Assembly: GCF_038502225.1 (NCBI RefSeq)
Contig: NW_027195557.1
Span: 62,001 to 126,000, forward strand
DNA length: 64,000 nucleotides
Direction of reading: 5' to 3'
Origin: Cherax quadricarinatus
Taxonomy: Eukaryota > Arthropoda > Malacostraca > Decapoda > Parastacidae
Within the stretch, counting starts at the first letter, position 1, and every line of letters starts with the position of its first letter. The position numbers and the translations under genes were made by a program. This document shows positions 14,812-25,700 of this stretch, one piece after another. The notes under the pieces were generated by a model. That model was not told the origin of the DNA, ran no database searches, and saw only the letters and a list, made by a program, of their open reading frames with translations.

Positions 14812-14934
14812 GATTAGAAGTGAAACATTTGAAACTATTTAAGCGAAATTTAAATACCATGTTAGGATTACATTTATGTCACAAAGTTTCTGTTAGTTAC
14901 TTTCAGTATTTTGAAATTACAATCATGAGAACAT

Positions 14935-15650
14935 AAGGAAGAAGGAACACTGCAGCAGGCCTACTGACCCATGCGAGGCAGGTCCAAGTCTCCTACCGCC
15001 TTAAACCAATGATCCAACCTAGTCACATCCACTTAAGGAAGGAGCACGGCATCAGACCTATTAGCACAAGATAGTCAGGTCCAACTCACACTCACTCATG
15101 TATTTATCTGACCTATTTTAAAACTACACAACGTTTTAGCTTCCATGACAGTACTCGGAAGTTTGTTCCACTCATCCACAACTTTGTTACCAAACCAGTG
15201 CTTTCCTATATCCTTCCTGAATCTGAATTTTTCCAACTTAAAACTATTGCTGCGAGTCCTGTATATGTTAGATAGTTTTAGCACGCTATTTACATCCCCT
15301 GTATTAATTTCTGTTTTCCATTTATACACAATCATATCCCGCCCGAATTCTACGCCTTTCTAGAGAGTGCAGATTCAGGGTCCTCAGTCTATCCTCATAG
15401 GGAAGATTTCTGATACATGGGATCAACTTTGTCATCCTCCTTTGTATGTTTTCCAGTGCATTTATATCCATTCTGTAATACGGTGACCAGAACTGAGCAG
15501 CATAATGTAAATGAGGCCTAACCAAGGATATATAGAGTTGAACAACCTGAGGACTCCTATTATCACTGGTCAACAATTTTTGAAAATTTGTGTACTTCTT
15601 AAATGAAAAATGCTTTTTGGCTATAGGTTTAAAGATACGAGACATGCAAT
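14935..15650 (-). pseudogene. CR1-type LINE family B, 3' fragment (left)
   Basis: Minus-strand C-terminus of a CR1-like reverse transcriptase: QLYISLVRPHLHYAAQFWSP, MTKLIPCIRNLPYEDRLRTL, then after a frameshift WFGNKVVDEWNKLPSTV. It is followed by the family's 3' tail (GACCCATGCGAGGCAGGTCC region to ACATAAGGAAGAAGGAAC on plus). The 5' part is truncated, as is usual for LINEs. The mirror is 45523-46250. Confidence 0.82.
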
Positions 15651-15699
15651 ATTTGATTATTTTATTATAACGTACAATATGTGTCCGTATGTTTTTAAA

Positions 15700-16360
15700 C
15701 TCTAATCTGTACCTACTCTCTGCCTTTTTGCTTGACGCTTATAGTGGGCTGAAGAATCATCTCTTGCCAATGTTCAGCAATAGTCTGCAAGCATTCTTGT
15801 GCCCCATTTGCCCTGGTACCATTTTCCCATGGTTGAAATATCTTAGTGAAACCTTTTACTATGTTCATCACTAACTGTCTCACAGTTCGCCAAAAAAAAG
15901 TCTAAAGGCGCGTCCAAAAAAGTGGATTTTAAGTGACATGTTACATCCCATGTTCTTGTAAGGCTTGATGAGGTGTTTCACCAATTTTTCATGGTTGCCT
16001 TCCCTTCTGTTTCTGAGAAATCCCTTCGAAACTAATTTGAATGTCTCCCAAGCAGCTTTCTCCTCCCCATGAAGGTCTGATTCCAAGTCACCATCTTTAA
16101 GAAGTTCTCGAATCTGAGGACCATTGAAGACTCCCCTTTTATCTTAGCGACTCTCAGTGAGGGGAATTTTGATGTTAAATACTTGAATTCTGGACCGGAT
16201 TTGTCCATAGCTTTTACAAAGTTTTTATGAGCCCCAGTTTGTTTGGTTCAATGAGAAGTGGATGTTGAGTATTTCTCATCCCAGACTCCAATGATTGACG
16301 AGGTGGCCAGTCTCTCTTGATGTAGTGGGAACCTCTTGCACGGCTGTCCCATTCACATAG
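15700..16360 (-). pseudogene. Zinc-finger family pseudogene, left copy 1 (C-terminal part)
   Basis: Second copy of the same uncharacterised family per arm. Minus strand encodes KLVSKGFLRNRREGNHEKL, YKNMGCNMSLKIHFF, and after stops DISTMEKWYQGKW. The upstream WDSRARG segment near 16350 abuts an inserted CR1-B 3' end. Multiple stops and frameshifts make it a pseudogene. The mirror is 44815-45450. Confidence 0.7.
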
Positions 16361-16712
16361 AACATAAGAACATAAGAAAGAAGGAACACTGCAGGAGGTC
16401 TACTGACCCATGAGGAGCAGGTCCATGTCCCTTCCCCCCCCCTTCCCAGATTAGCCCAATGACCCACCCAGTCTGGTCACCTCAACTCAAAGAAGGAGCA
16501 CGGCACCAGACCCTGCAGCACAAGCTAGTCAGGTCCAACTCACACCCACTCATGTATTTATCTAACCTATTTTTAAAACTACATAACGTTTTAGCCTCAA
16601 TAACTGGTTTCATGTTTTGTGATTACGTCAATGTGTGATATGCATGTAAACTGTATACTTTAAATAAAAAAAAAATAACTGTACTCGGGAGTTTGTTCCA
16701 CTCATCCACTGG
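16361..16712 (-). mobile_element. CR1-B 3' end inserted in the zinc-finger pseudogene (left)
   Basis: Short 5'-truncated CR1-B copy with the family tail (AACATAAGAACATAAGAAAG on plus). It is inserted between the gene segments reading GLQSGYT and CEWDSR on the sense strand. Both arms carry it, so it predates the duplication. The left copy is itself interrupted at 16606-16673. Confidence 0.8.
16606..16673 (+). mobile_element. 68-bp poly-A retroposed insertion, left arm only
   Basis: Begins GGTTTCATGTTTTG, ends CTTTAAATAAAAAAAAA, and is flanked by AATAACT at 16599-16605 and 16674-16680. The right arm (about 44565) has the empty site. Looks like a very short LINE-mobilised transcript end. Confidence 0.8.
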
Positions 16713-16985
16713 TGTATCCGCTCTGCAAGCCCATCACAAGAGCGAATCACCTACCTTTCATCCCAAAATATAAACTTGCACAGCACAGCCACCTTCTATG
16801 ACTACTGGAACAACAATGAAATGCCTTGAGACTGTGAGTGTGGTGAGAAACACACTGCCGCAAGCCTGTTGGAACCTGTTGTGACACGTAGGTGTATATT
16901 GAAATGGAACAGAACTTCTCCAGGCTGAGGGACTGACAACCTCAAATCTACGACTACAAGGGTGATGGACTGATTACATTGTCTT
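16713..16985. other. Zinc-finger pseudogene upstream part and flank
   Basis: The minus strand of about 16713-16745 reads the GLQSGYT segment of the zinc-finger family. The rest has no recognisable gene. Mirrored at 44240-44535. Confidence 0.5.
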
Positions 16986-17009
16986 CACATCCCTACTGCT
17001 CCTGCCTAC

Positions 17010-17086
17010 TTTCTGTACTTGACTGAAGAAGCCTACTGTGTAGGCGAAACGTTTCGGAATAAAGTTGCCTAAATGTTGCCTATGTC
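17010..17086 (+). ncRNA. Hammerhead-like motif, second type (left)
   Basis: Contains the exact catalytic box CTGAAGA (17023-17029), a perfect 6-bp stem-II-like pair GCCTAC/GTAGGC (17031-17036 with 17040-17045), and GAAA (17046-17049). A CGTTT/AAATG pair (17050-17054 with 17071-17075) could form stem III with GTT as cleavage triplet. I could not find a convincing stem I, so the call is tentative. The mirror is 44150-44230 on minus. Confidence 0.5.
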
Positions 17087-17254
17087 TCTTATCTACCAGA
17101 ACAGTTAATAGAACTTCAGAAGCCGGTGATAGATTTATTAACTGAGAAAATAATTTTGAGACAAACTTATCATAGTTTGCAAAGTTTAGATTTTTTAGGC
17201 GAGTGATTAGTAATGTCTGTTTACATGTGCAGGGAACATATAGTCTATATATAC

Positions 17255-17425
<171 letters not shown>

Positions 17426-17884
17426 CAAGCCTGAGATCAGACTTCATTGTCAAGTAGGCTGTTGGTGCTTGTGAAATACAGGCCAACAAAGCTATGAGAG
17501 AATTGTTGATCTGACACTTTCAATAGGTAAGTAGACCATCATCTCGCTGTTATCTGTTGCATAATGAAACACTAAACCCGCAGGAATGGTACATCATATA
17601 GTTTGATCCGGGAAAGTGGAAGGTAACACTTATTTCTTGGAGCTCACATTCCACTGAACAATATGAACAAACATCAGACTTACACACACATACAAATCCT
17701 CATATGATCATTCTTGCAAAGTGGGGCACTGTAGTAGGCCTACCTGCTGTTCCATCAACTAGGCCTAACTGTTCTTCCATCCCTGCGTGCAACATGCGTC
17801 TCTACCTTCACATGACGCACTGCAATCCTCTAGGTAAACCATATCTCAACATGACTTTGAATTGCTAAATTTAAACTGGTTTCT
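17426..17884. other. Single-copy-like flank, no gene seen
   Basis: Sequence between the ATT tract and the 29-bp array, mirrored at 43431-43885. No coding signal was seen. Confidence 0.6.
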
Positions 17885-18454
17885 ATTGAAAGTGGCCTGA
17901 GCACCACTTTACCAGTGAAAGTGGCCTGAGCACCACTTTACCAGTGAAAGTGGCCTGAGCACCACTTTACCAGTGAAAGTGGCCTGAGCACCACTTTACC
18001 AGTGAAAGTGGCCTGAGGACCACTTTACCAGTGAAAGTGGCCTGAGCACCACTTTACCAGTGAAAGTGGCCTGAGCACCACTTTACCAGTGAAAGTGGCC
18101 TGAGCACCACTTTACCAGTGAAAGTGGCCTGAGCACCACTTTACCAGTGAAAGTGGCCTGAGGACCACTTTACCAGTGAAAGTGGCCTGAGGACCACTTT
18201 ACCAGTGAAAGTGGCATGAGGACCACTTTACCAGTGAAAGTGGCATGAGGACCACTTTACCAGTGAAAGTGGCATGAGGACCACTTTACCAGTGAAAGTG
18301 GCATGAGGACCACTTTACCAGTGAAAGTGGCCTGAGCACCACTTTACCAGTGAAAGTGGCCTGAGCACCACTTTACCAGTGAAAGTGGCCTGAGCACCAC
18401 TTTACCAGTGAAAGTGGCCTGAGCACCACTTTACCAGTGAAAGTGGCCTGAGTT
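17885..18454. repeat. 29-bp minisatellite, left array part 1 (about 19 copies)
   Basis: Unit GAAAGTGGCCTGAGCACCAC then TTTACCAGT, 29 bp. Variants GAGGACC and GCATGAGG cluster at 18160-18310. The mirror block (42568-43430) has about 30 units. Confidence 0.97.
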
Positions 18455-18738
18455 AAGAGACCATACAATAAGTGTCAGGGGCCCGAGACTGTTCAACTGC
18501 CTCCCAGCATACATAAGGGGGATTACCAACAGACCCCTGGCAGTCTTCAAGCTGGCACTGGACAAGCACCAAAAGTCGGTTCCTGACCAGCCGGGCTGTG
18601 GCTAGTACGTTGGTTTGCGTGCAGCCAGCAGCAACAGCCTGGTTGATCAGGCTCTGATCCACCAGGAGGCCTGGTCACAGACCGGGCCGCGGGGGCGTTG
18701 ACCCCCGGAACTCTCTCCAGGTAAACTCCAAGAAAGCG
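18455..18738 (+). pseudogene. CR1-type LINE family C, C-terminal fragment (left)
   Basis: Encodes the LINE C-terminus GPRLFNCLPAYIRGI, RPLAVFKLALDKHQK, VPDQPGC and DQALIHQEAWSQTGPRG, then the 3' end GGGGCGTTGACCCCCGGAAC. It sits inside the 29-bp array. The right-arm copy (42093-42567) extends about 190 bp further 5', so the left copy has been trimmed at its satellite boundary. Confidence 0.85.
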
Positions 18739-19188
18739 GACTGAAGATCACTATACCAATGAAAGTGGCCTGAGGACCACCTTTACCAGTGAAAGTGGCA
18801 TGAGGACCACTTTACCAGTGAAAGTGGCCTATGAACCACTTTACCAGCGAAAGTGGCCTGAGGATCACTTTACCAATGAAAGTGGCATGAGGACCACTTT
18901 ACCAGTGAAAGTGGCCTATGAACCACTTTACCAGTGAAAGTGGCCTGATTACAACTTTACCCGTGAAAGTGGCCTGATTACCACTTTGCCAGTGAAAGTG
19001 GCCTGAGGATCACTTTACCAGTGAAAGTGGTCTGAGGATCACTTTACCAGTGAAAGTGGCCTGATTACCACTTTGCCAGTGAAAGTGGCCTGAGGATCAC
19101 TTTACCAGTGAAAGTGGCATGAGGACCACTTTACCAGTGAAAGTGGCCTGATTACCACTTTACCTGTGAAAGTGGCCTGAGGACCACT

Positions 19189-19190
<2 letters not shown>
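18739..19190. repeat. 29-bp minisatellite, left array part 2 (about 15 copies)
   Basis: Same 29-bp unit but more diverged (CCTATGAACC, CCTGATTACC and CCTGAGGATC variants). It is interrupted at 19191 by an ATTT-tailed insertion and resumes for one unit at 19495-19525. The mirror is 41666-42092. Confidence 0.95.
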
Positions 19191-19219
<29 letters not shown>

Positions 19220-19494
19220 TTAATTTGAACATGATACAGAGAAGTACAAGGAATACAATTTTTAAAGTGCAGCATGTTAAAGCCCCTTGTATGCAGAGTA
19301 TTATGGGCAGCTTAAAATTAACTTAAGATTAACTAAGCAATGATATATTCAGTGGTACAAAAATTATTGTAAAACAGATAACAATTTAGTACAAATGAGT
19401 ATTACAAAGACAGGTCATATGGTCATTACTGTGTTGCTGTGTAATCAGTAGAATGGAGTATTATGTTAGGTAATGAAGTTAAATAGTAACAAAG
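19191..19494 (-). mobile_element. ATTT-tailed SINE-like insertion in the 29-bp array (left)
   Basis: About 300 bp. On the minus strand it starts CTTTGTTACTATTTAACTTC and ends in an AAAT tetranucleotide tail (19191-19225 on plus). Satellite units resume on both sides. Present in both arms (mirror about 41365-41665). The short body, the absence of coding and the simple-sequence tail suggest a retroposon. No tRNA promoter boxes were recognised. Confidence 0.65.
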
Positions 19495-19526
19495 TGAAAG
19501 TGGCCTAAGGAGCATTTTACCAGTAG

Positions 19527-19707
19527 CTCTTTCGTTTCCCTAAGTCCCCTTCTGTGTGTGTTAGTTACCATTTTGTCCTAGGCACATGTCGATTAGACAC
19601 TAGGCCTGTTGTATATGAGTACGTTAGTTAGTTGTGTGTGTGTCTGTGTGTTTCTCCTCTACGCTCTTTCCATTCTGCACAGCAGGTCGAGTGCTTTTGC
19701 CTTTACG
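19527..19707. other. Arm boundary and unique flank
   Basis: Homology to the right arm ends at about 19560. From 19561 to 19707 the sequence is unique to the left side and leads into the 31-bp array. No gene was seen. Confidence 0.6.
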
Positions 19708-22700
19708 AGTTGACAAGAATGGTTCTGTCATCACCTGGAGTTGACAAGAGTGGTTCTGTCATCACCTGGAGTTGACAAGAGTGGTTCTGTCATCACCTGG
19801 AGTTGACAAGAGTGGTTCTGTCATCACCTGGAGTTGACAAGAGTGGTTCTGTCATCACCTGGAGTTGACAAGAGTGGTTCTGTCATCACCTGGAGTTGAC
19901 AAGAATGGTTCTGTCATCACCTGGAGTTGACAAGAGTGGTTCTGTCATCACATGGAGTTGACAAGAGTGGTTCTGTCATCACCTGGAGTTGACAAGAGTG
20001 GTTCTGTCATCACCTGGAGTTGACAAGAGTGGTTCTGTCATCACCTGGAGTTGACAAGAGTGGTTCTGTCATCACCTGGAGTTGACAAGAGTGGTTCTGT
20101 CATCACCTGGAGTTGACAAGAGTGGTTCTGTCATCACCTGGAGTTGACAAGAGTGGTTCTGTCATCACCTGGAGTTGACAAGAGTGGTTCTGTCATCACC
20201 TGGAGTTGACAAGAATGGTTCTGTCATCACCTGGAGTTGACAAGAGTGGTTCTGTCATCACCTGGAGTTGACAAGAGTGGTTCTGTCATCACCTGGAGTT
20301 GACAAGAGTGGTTCTGTCATCACCTGGAGTTGACAAGAGTGGTTCTGTCATCACATGGAGTTGACAAGAATGGTTCTGTCATCACCTGGAGTTGACAAGA
20401 GTGGTTCTGTCATCACCTGGAGTTGACAAGAGTGGTTCTGTCATCACCTGGAGTTGACAAGAGTGGTTCTGTCATCACCTGGAGTTGACAAGAGTGGTTC
20501 TGTCATCACCTGGAGTTGACAAGAGTGGTTCTGTCATCACCTGGAGTTGGAGTGGTTTGTCATCAAGACAAGAGTGGTTCTGTCATCACCTGGAGTTGAC
20601 AAGAGTGGTTCTGTCATCACCTGGAGTTGACAAGAGTGGTTCTGTCATCACCTGGAGTTGACAAGAGTGGTTCTGTCATCACCTGGAGTTGATCAAGACA
20701 AGAATGGTTCTGTCATCACCTGGAGTTGACAAGAGTGGTTCTGTCATCACCTGGAGTTGACAAGAGTGGTTCTGTCATCACCTGGAGTTGACAAGAATGG
20801 TTCTGTCATCACCTGGAGTTGACAAGAGTGGTTCTGTCATCACCTGGAGTTGACAAGAGTGGTTCTGTCATCACCTGGAGTTGACAAGAGTGGTTCTGTC
20901 ATCACCTGGAGTTGACAAGAGTGGTTCTGTCATCACCTGGAGTTGACAAGAGTGGTTCTGTCATCACCTGGAGTTGACAAGAGTGGTTCTGTCATCACCT
21001 GGAGTTGACAAGAGTGGTTCTGTCATCACCTGGAGTTGACAAGAGTGGTTCTGTCATCACCTGGAGTTGGAGTGGTTTGACAAGAGAATGGTTCTGTCAT
21101 CACCTGGAGTTGACAAGAATGGTTCTGTCATCACCTGGAGTTGACAAGAGTGGTTCTGTCATCACCTGGAGTTGACAAGAGTGGTTCTGTCATCACCTGG
21201 AGTTGACAAGAGTGGTTCTGTCATCACCTGGAGTTGACAAGAGTGGTTCTGTCATCACCTGGAGTTGACAAGAGTGGTTCTGTCATCACCTGGAGTTGAC
21301 AAGAATGGTTCTGTCATCACCTGGAGTTGACAAGAGTGGTTCTGTCATCACCTGGAGTTGACAAGAGTGGTTCTGTCATCACATATAGTTGACAAGAGTG
21401 GTTCTGTCATCACATGGAGTTGACAAGAGTGGTTCTGTCATCACCTGGAGTTGACAAGAATGGTTCTGTCATCACCTGGAGTTGACAAGAGTGGTTCTGT
21501 CATCACCTGGAGTTGACAAGAGTGGTTCTGTCATCACATGGAGTTGACAAGAGTGGTTCTGTCATCACCTGGAGTTGACAAGAGTGGTTCTGTCATCTGT
21601 TGACAAGAGTGGTTCTGTCATCACCTGGAGTTGACAAGAGTGGTTCTGTCATCACTGGAGTTGACAAGAGTGGTTCTGTCATCACCTGGAGTTGACAAGA
21701 GTGGTTCTGTCATCACATGGAGTTGACAAGAGTGGTTCTGTCATCACATGGAGTTGACAAGAATGGTTCTGTCATCACATGGAGTTGACAAGAATGGTTC
21801 TGTCATCACATGGAGTGACAAGAATTGTTCTGTCATCACATGGAGTTGACAAGAGTGGTTCTGTCATCACCTGGAGTTGACAAGAATGGTTCTGTCATCA
21901 CCTGGAGTTGACAAGAATGGTTCTGTCATCACATGGAGTTGACAAGAGTGGTTCTGTCATCACCTGGAGTTGACAAGAGTGGTTCTGTCATCACCTGGAG
22001 TTGACAAGAATGGTTCTGTCATCACATGGAGTTGACAAGAGTGGTTCTGTCATCACATGGAGTTGACAAGAGTGGTTCTGTCATCACCTGGAGTCTGATC
22101 AAGTTGACAAGAATGGTTCTGTCATCACATGGAGTTGGAGTTGACAAGAAGTGGTTCTGTCATCACCTGGAGTTGACAAGAGTGGTTCTGTCATCACATG
22201 GAGTTGACAAGAGTGGTTCTGTCATCACCTGGAGTTGACAAGAGTGGTTCTGTCATCACCTGGAGTTGACAAGAGTGGTTCTGTCATCACATGGAGTTGA
22301 CAAGAATGGTTCTGTCATCACCTGGAGTTGACAAGAATGGTTCTGTCATCACATGGAATTGACAAGAGTGGTTCTGTCATCACCTGGAGTTGACAAGAAT
22401 GGTTCTGTCATCACCTGGAGTTGACAAGAGTGGTTCTGTCATCACCTGGAGTTGACAAGAGTGGTTCTGTCATCACATGGAGTTGACAAGAATGGTTCTG
22501 TCATCACCTGGAGTTGACAAGAGTGGTTCTGTCATCACCTGGAGTTGACAAGAGTGGTTCTGTCATCACCTGGAGTTGACAAGAATGGTTCTGTCATCAC
22601 CTGGAGTTGACAAGAGTGGTTCTGTCATCACCTGGAGTTGACAAGAGTGGTTCTGTCATCACATGGAGTTGACAAGAATGGTTCTGTCATCACCTGGAGT

Positions 22701-25700
22701 TGACAAGAGTGGTTCTGTCATCACCTGGAGTTGACAAGAGTGGTTCTGTCATCACCTGGAGTTGACAAGAGTGGTTCTGTCATCACCTGGAGTTGACAAG
22801 AGTGGTTCTGTCATCACCTGGAGTTGACAAGAGTGGTTCTGTCATCACCTGGAGTTGACAAGAGTGGTTCTGTCATCACCTGGAGTTGACAAGAATGGTT
22901 CTGTCATCACCTGGAGTTGACAAGAGTGGTTCTGTCATCACCTGGAGTTGACAAGAGTGGTTCTGTCATCACCTGGAGTTGACAAGAGTGGTTCTGTCAT
23001 CACCTGGAGTTGACAAGAATGGTTCTGTCATCACCTGGAGTTGACAAGAGTGGTTCTGTCATCACCTGGAGTTGACAAGAGTGGTTCTGTCATCACCTGG
23101 AGTTGACAAGAGTGGTTCTGTCATCACCTGGAGTTGACAAGAGTGGTTCTGTCATCACCTGGAGTTGACAAGAATGGTTCTGTCATCACCTGGAGTTGAC
23201 AAGAGTGGTTCTGTCATCACCTGGAGTTGACAAGAGTGGTTCTGTCATCACCTGGAGTTGACAAGAGTGGTTCTGTCATCACCTGGAGTTGACAAGAGTG
23301 GTTCTGTCATCACCTGGAGTTGACAAGAGTGGTTCTGTCATCACCTGGAGTTGACAAGAGTGGTTCTGTCATCACCTGGAGTTGACAAGAGTGGTTCTGT
23401 CATCACCTGGAGTTGACAAGAGTGGTTCTGTCATCACCTGGAGTTGACAAGAATGGTTCTGTCATCACCTGGAGTTGACAAGAGTGGTTCTGTCATCACC
23501 TGGAGTTGACAAGAGTGGTTCTGTCATCACCTGGAGTTGAGTGGTTCTGTCATCACCTGGAGTTGACAAGAATGGTTCTGTCATCACCTGGAGTTGACAA
23601 GAGTGGTTCTGTCATCACCTGGAGTTGACAAGAGTGGTTCTGTCATCACCTGGAGTTGACAAGAGTGGTTCTGTCATCACCTGGAGTTGACAAGAGTGGT
23701 TCTGTCATCACCTGGAGTTGACAAGAGTGGTTCTGTCATCACCTGGAGTTGACAAGAGTGGTTCTGTCATCACCTGGAGTTGACAAGAGTGGTTCTGTCA
23801 TCACCTGGAGTTGACAAGAGTGGTTCTGTCATCACCTGGAGTTGACAAGAGTGGTTCTGTCATCACCTGGAGTTGACAAGAGTGGTTCTGTCATCACCTG
23901 GAGTTGACAAGAGTGGTTCTGTCATCACCTGGAGTTGACAAGAGTGGTTCTGTCATCACCTGGAGTTGACAAGAGTGGTTCTGTCATCACCTGGAGTTGA
24001 CAAGAGTGGTTCTGTCATCACCTGGAGTTGACTGTCATCACCTGGAGTTGACAAGAGTGGTTCTGTCATCACCTGGAGTTGACAAGAGTGGTTCTGTCAT
24101 CACCTGGAGTTGACAAGAGTGGTTCTGTCATCACCTGGAGTTGACAAGAGTGGTTCTGTCATCACCTGGAGTTGACAAGAGTGGTTCTGTCATCACCTGG
24201 AGTTGACAAGAATGGTTCTGTCATCACCTGGAGTTGACAAGAGTGGTTCTGTCATCACCTGGAGTTGACAAGAGTGGTTCTGTCATCACCTGGAGTTGAC
24301 AAGAGTGGTTCTGTCATCACCTGGAGTTGACAAGAGTGGTTCTGTCATCACCTGGAGTTGACAAGAGTGGTTCTGTCATCACCTGGAGTTGACAAGAGTG
24401 GTTCTGTCATCACCTGGAGTTGACAAGAGTGGTTCTGTCATCACCTGGAGTTGACAAGAGTGGTTCTGTCATCACCTGGAGTTGACAAGAGTGGTTCTGT
24501 CATCACCTGGAGTTGACAAGAGTGGTTCTGTCATCACCTGGAGTTGACAAGAGTGGTTCTGTCATCACCTGGAGTTGACAAGAATGGTTCTGTCATCACC
24601 TGGAGTTGACAAGAGTGGTTCTGTCATCACCTGGAGTTGACAAGAGTGGTTCTGTCATCACCTGGAGTTGACAAGAGTGGTTCTGTCATCACCTGGAGTT
24701 GACAAGAGTGGTTCTGTCATCACCTGGAGTTGACAAGAGTGGTTCTGTCATCACCTGGAGTTGACAAGAATGGTTCTGTCATCACCTGGAGTTGACAAGA
24801 GTGGTTCTGTCATCACCTGGAGTTGACAAGAGTGGTTCTGTCATCACCTGGAGTTGACAAGAGTGGTTCTGTCATCACCTGGAGTTGACAAGAATGGTTC
24901 TGTCATCACCTGGAGTTGACAAGAGTGGTTCTGTCATCACCTGGAGTTGACAAGAATGGTTCTGTCATCACCTGGAGTTGACAACAGTGGTTCTGTCATC
25001 ACCTGGAGTTGACAAGAGTGGTTCTGTCATCACCTGGAGTTGACAAGAATGGTTCTGTCATCACCTGGAGTTGACAAGAATGGTTCTGTCATCACCTGGA
25101 GTTGACAAGAGTGGTTCTGTCATCACCTGGAGTTGACAAGAATGGTTCTGTCATCACCTGGAGTTGACAAGAATGGTTCTGTCATCACCTGGAGTTGACA
25201 AGAGTGGTTCTGTCATCACCTGGAGTTGACAAGAATGGTTCTGTCATCACCTGGAGTTGACAAGAATGGTTCTGTCATCACCTGGAGTTGACAAGAGTGG
25301 TTCTGTCATCACCTGGAGTTGACAAGAGTGGTTCTGTCATCACCTGGAGTTGACAAGAGTGGTTCTGTCATCACATGGAGTTGACAAGAGTGGTTCTGTC
25401 ATCACATGGAGTTGACAAGAGTGGTTCTGTCATCACCTGGAGTTGACAAGAGTGGTTCTGTCATCACATGGAGTTGACAAGAATGGTTCTGTCATCACCT
25501 GGAGTTGACAAGAGTGGTTCTGTCATCACCTGGAGTTGACAAGAATGGTTCTGTCATCACCTGGAGTTGACAAGAGTGGTTCTGTCATCACATGGAGTTG
25601 ACAAGAGTGGTTCTGTCATCACCTGGAGTTGACAAGAATGGTTCTGTCATCACCTGGAGTTGACAAGAGTGGTTCTGTCATCACCTGGAGTTGACAAGAG

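Noticed and set aside
17885..19190. CRISPR-like or attachment-site array
   Set aside because: 29-bp units are head to tail without spacers. Interruptions are LINE and retroposon insertions.
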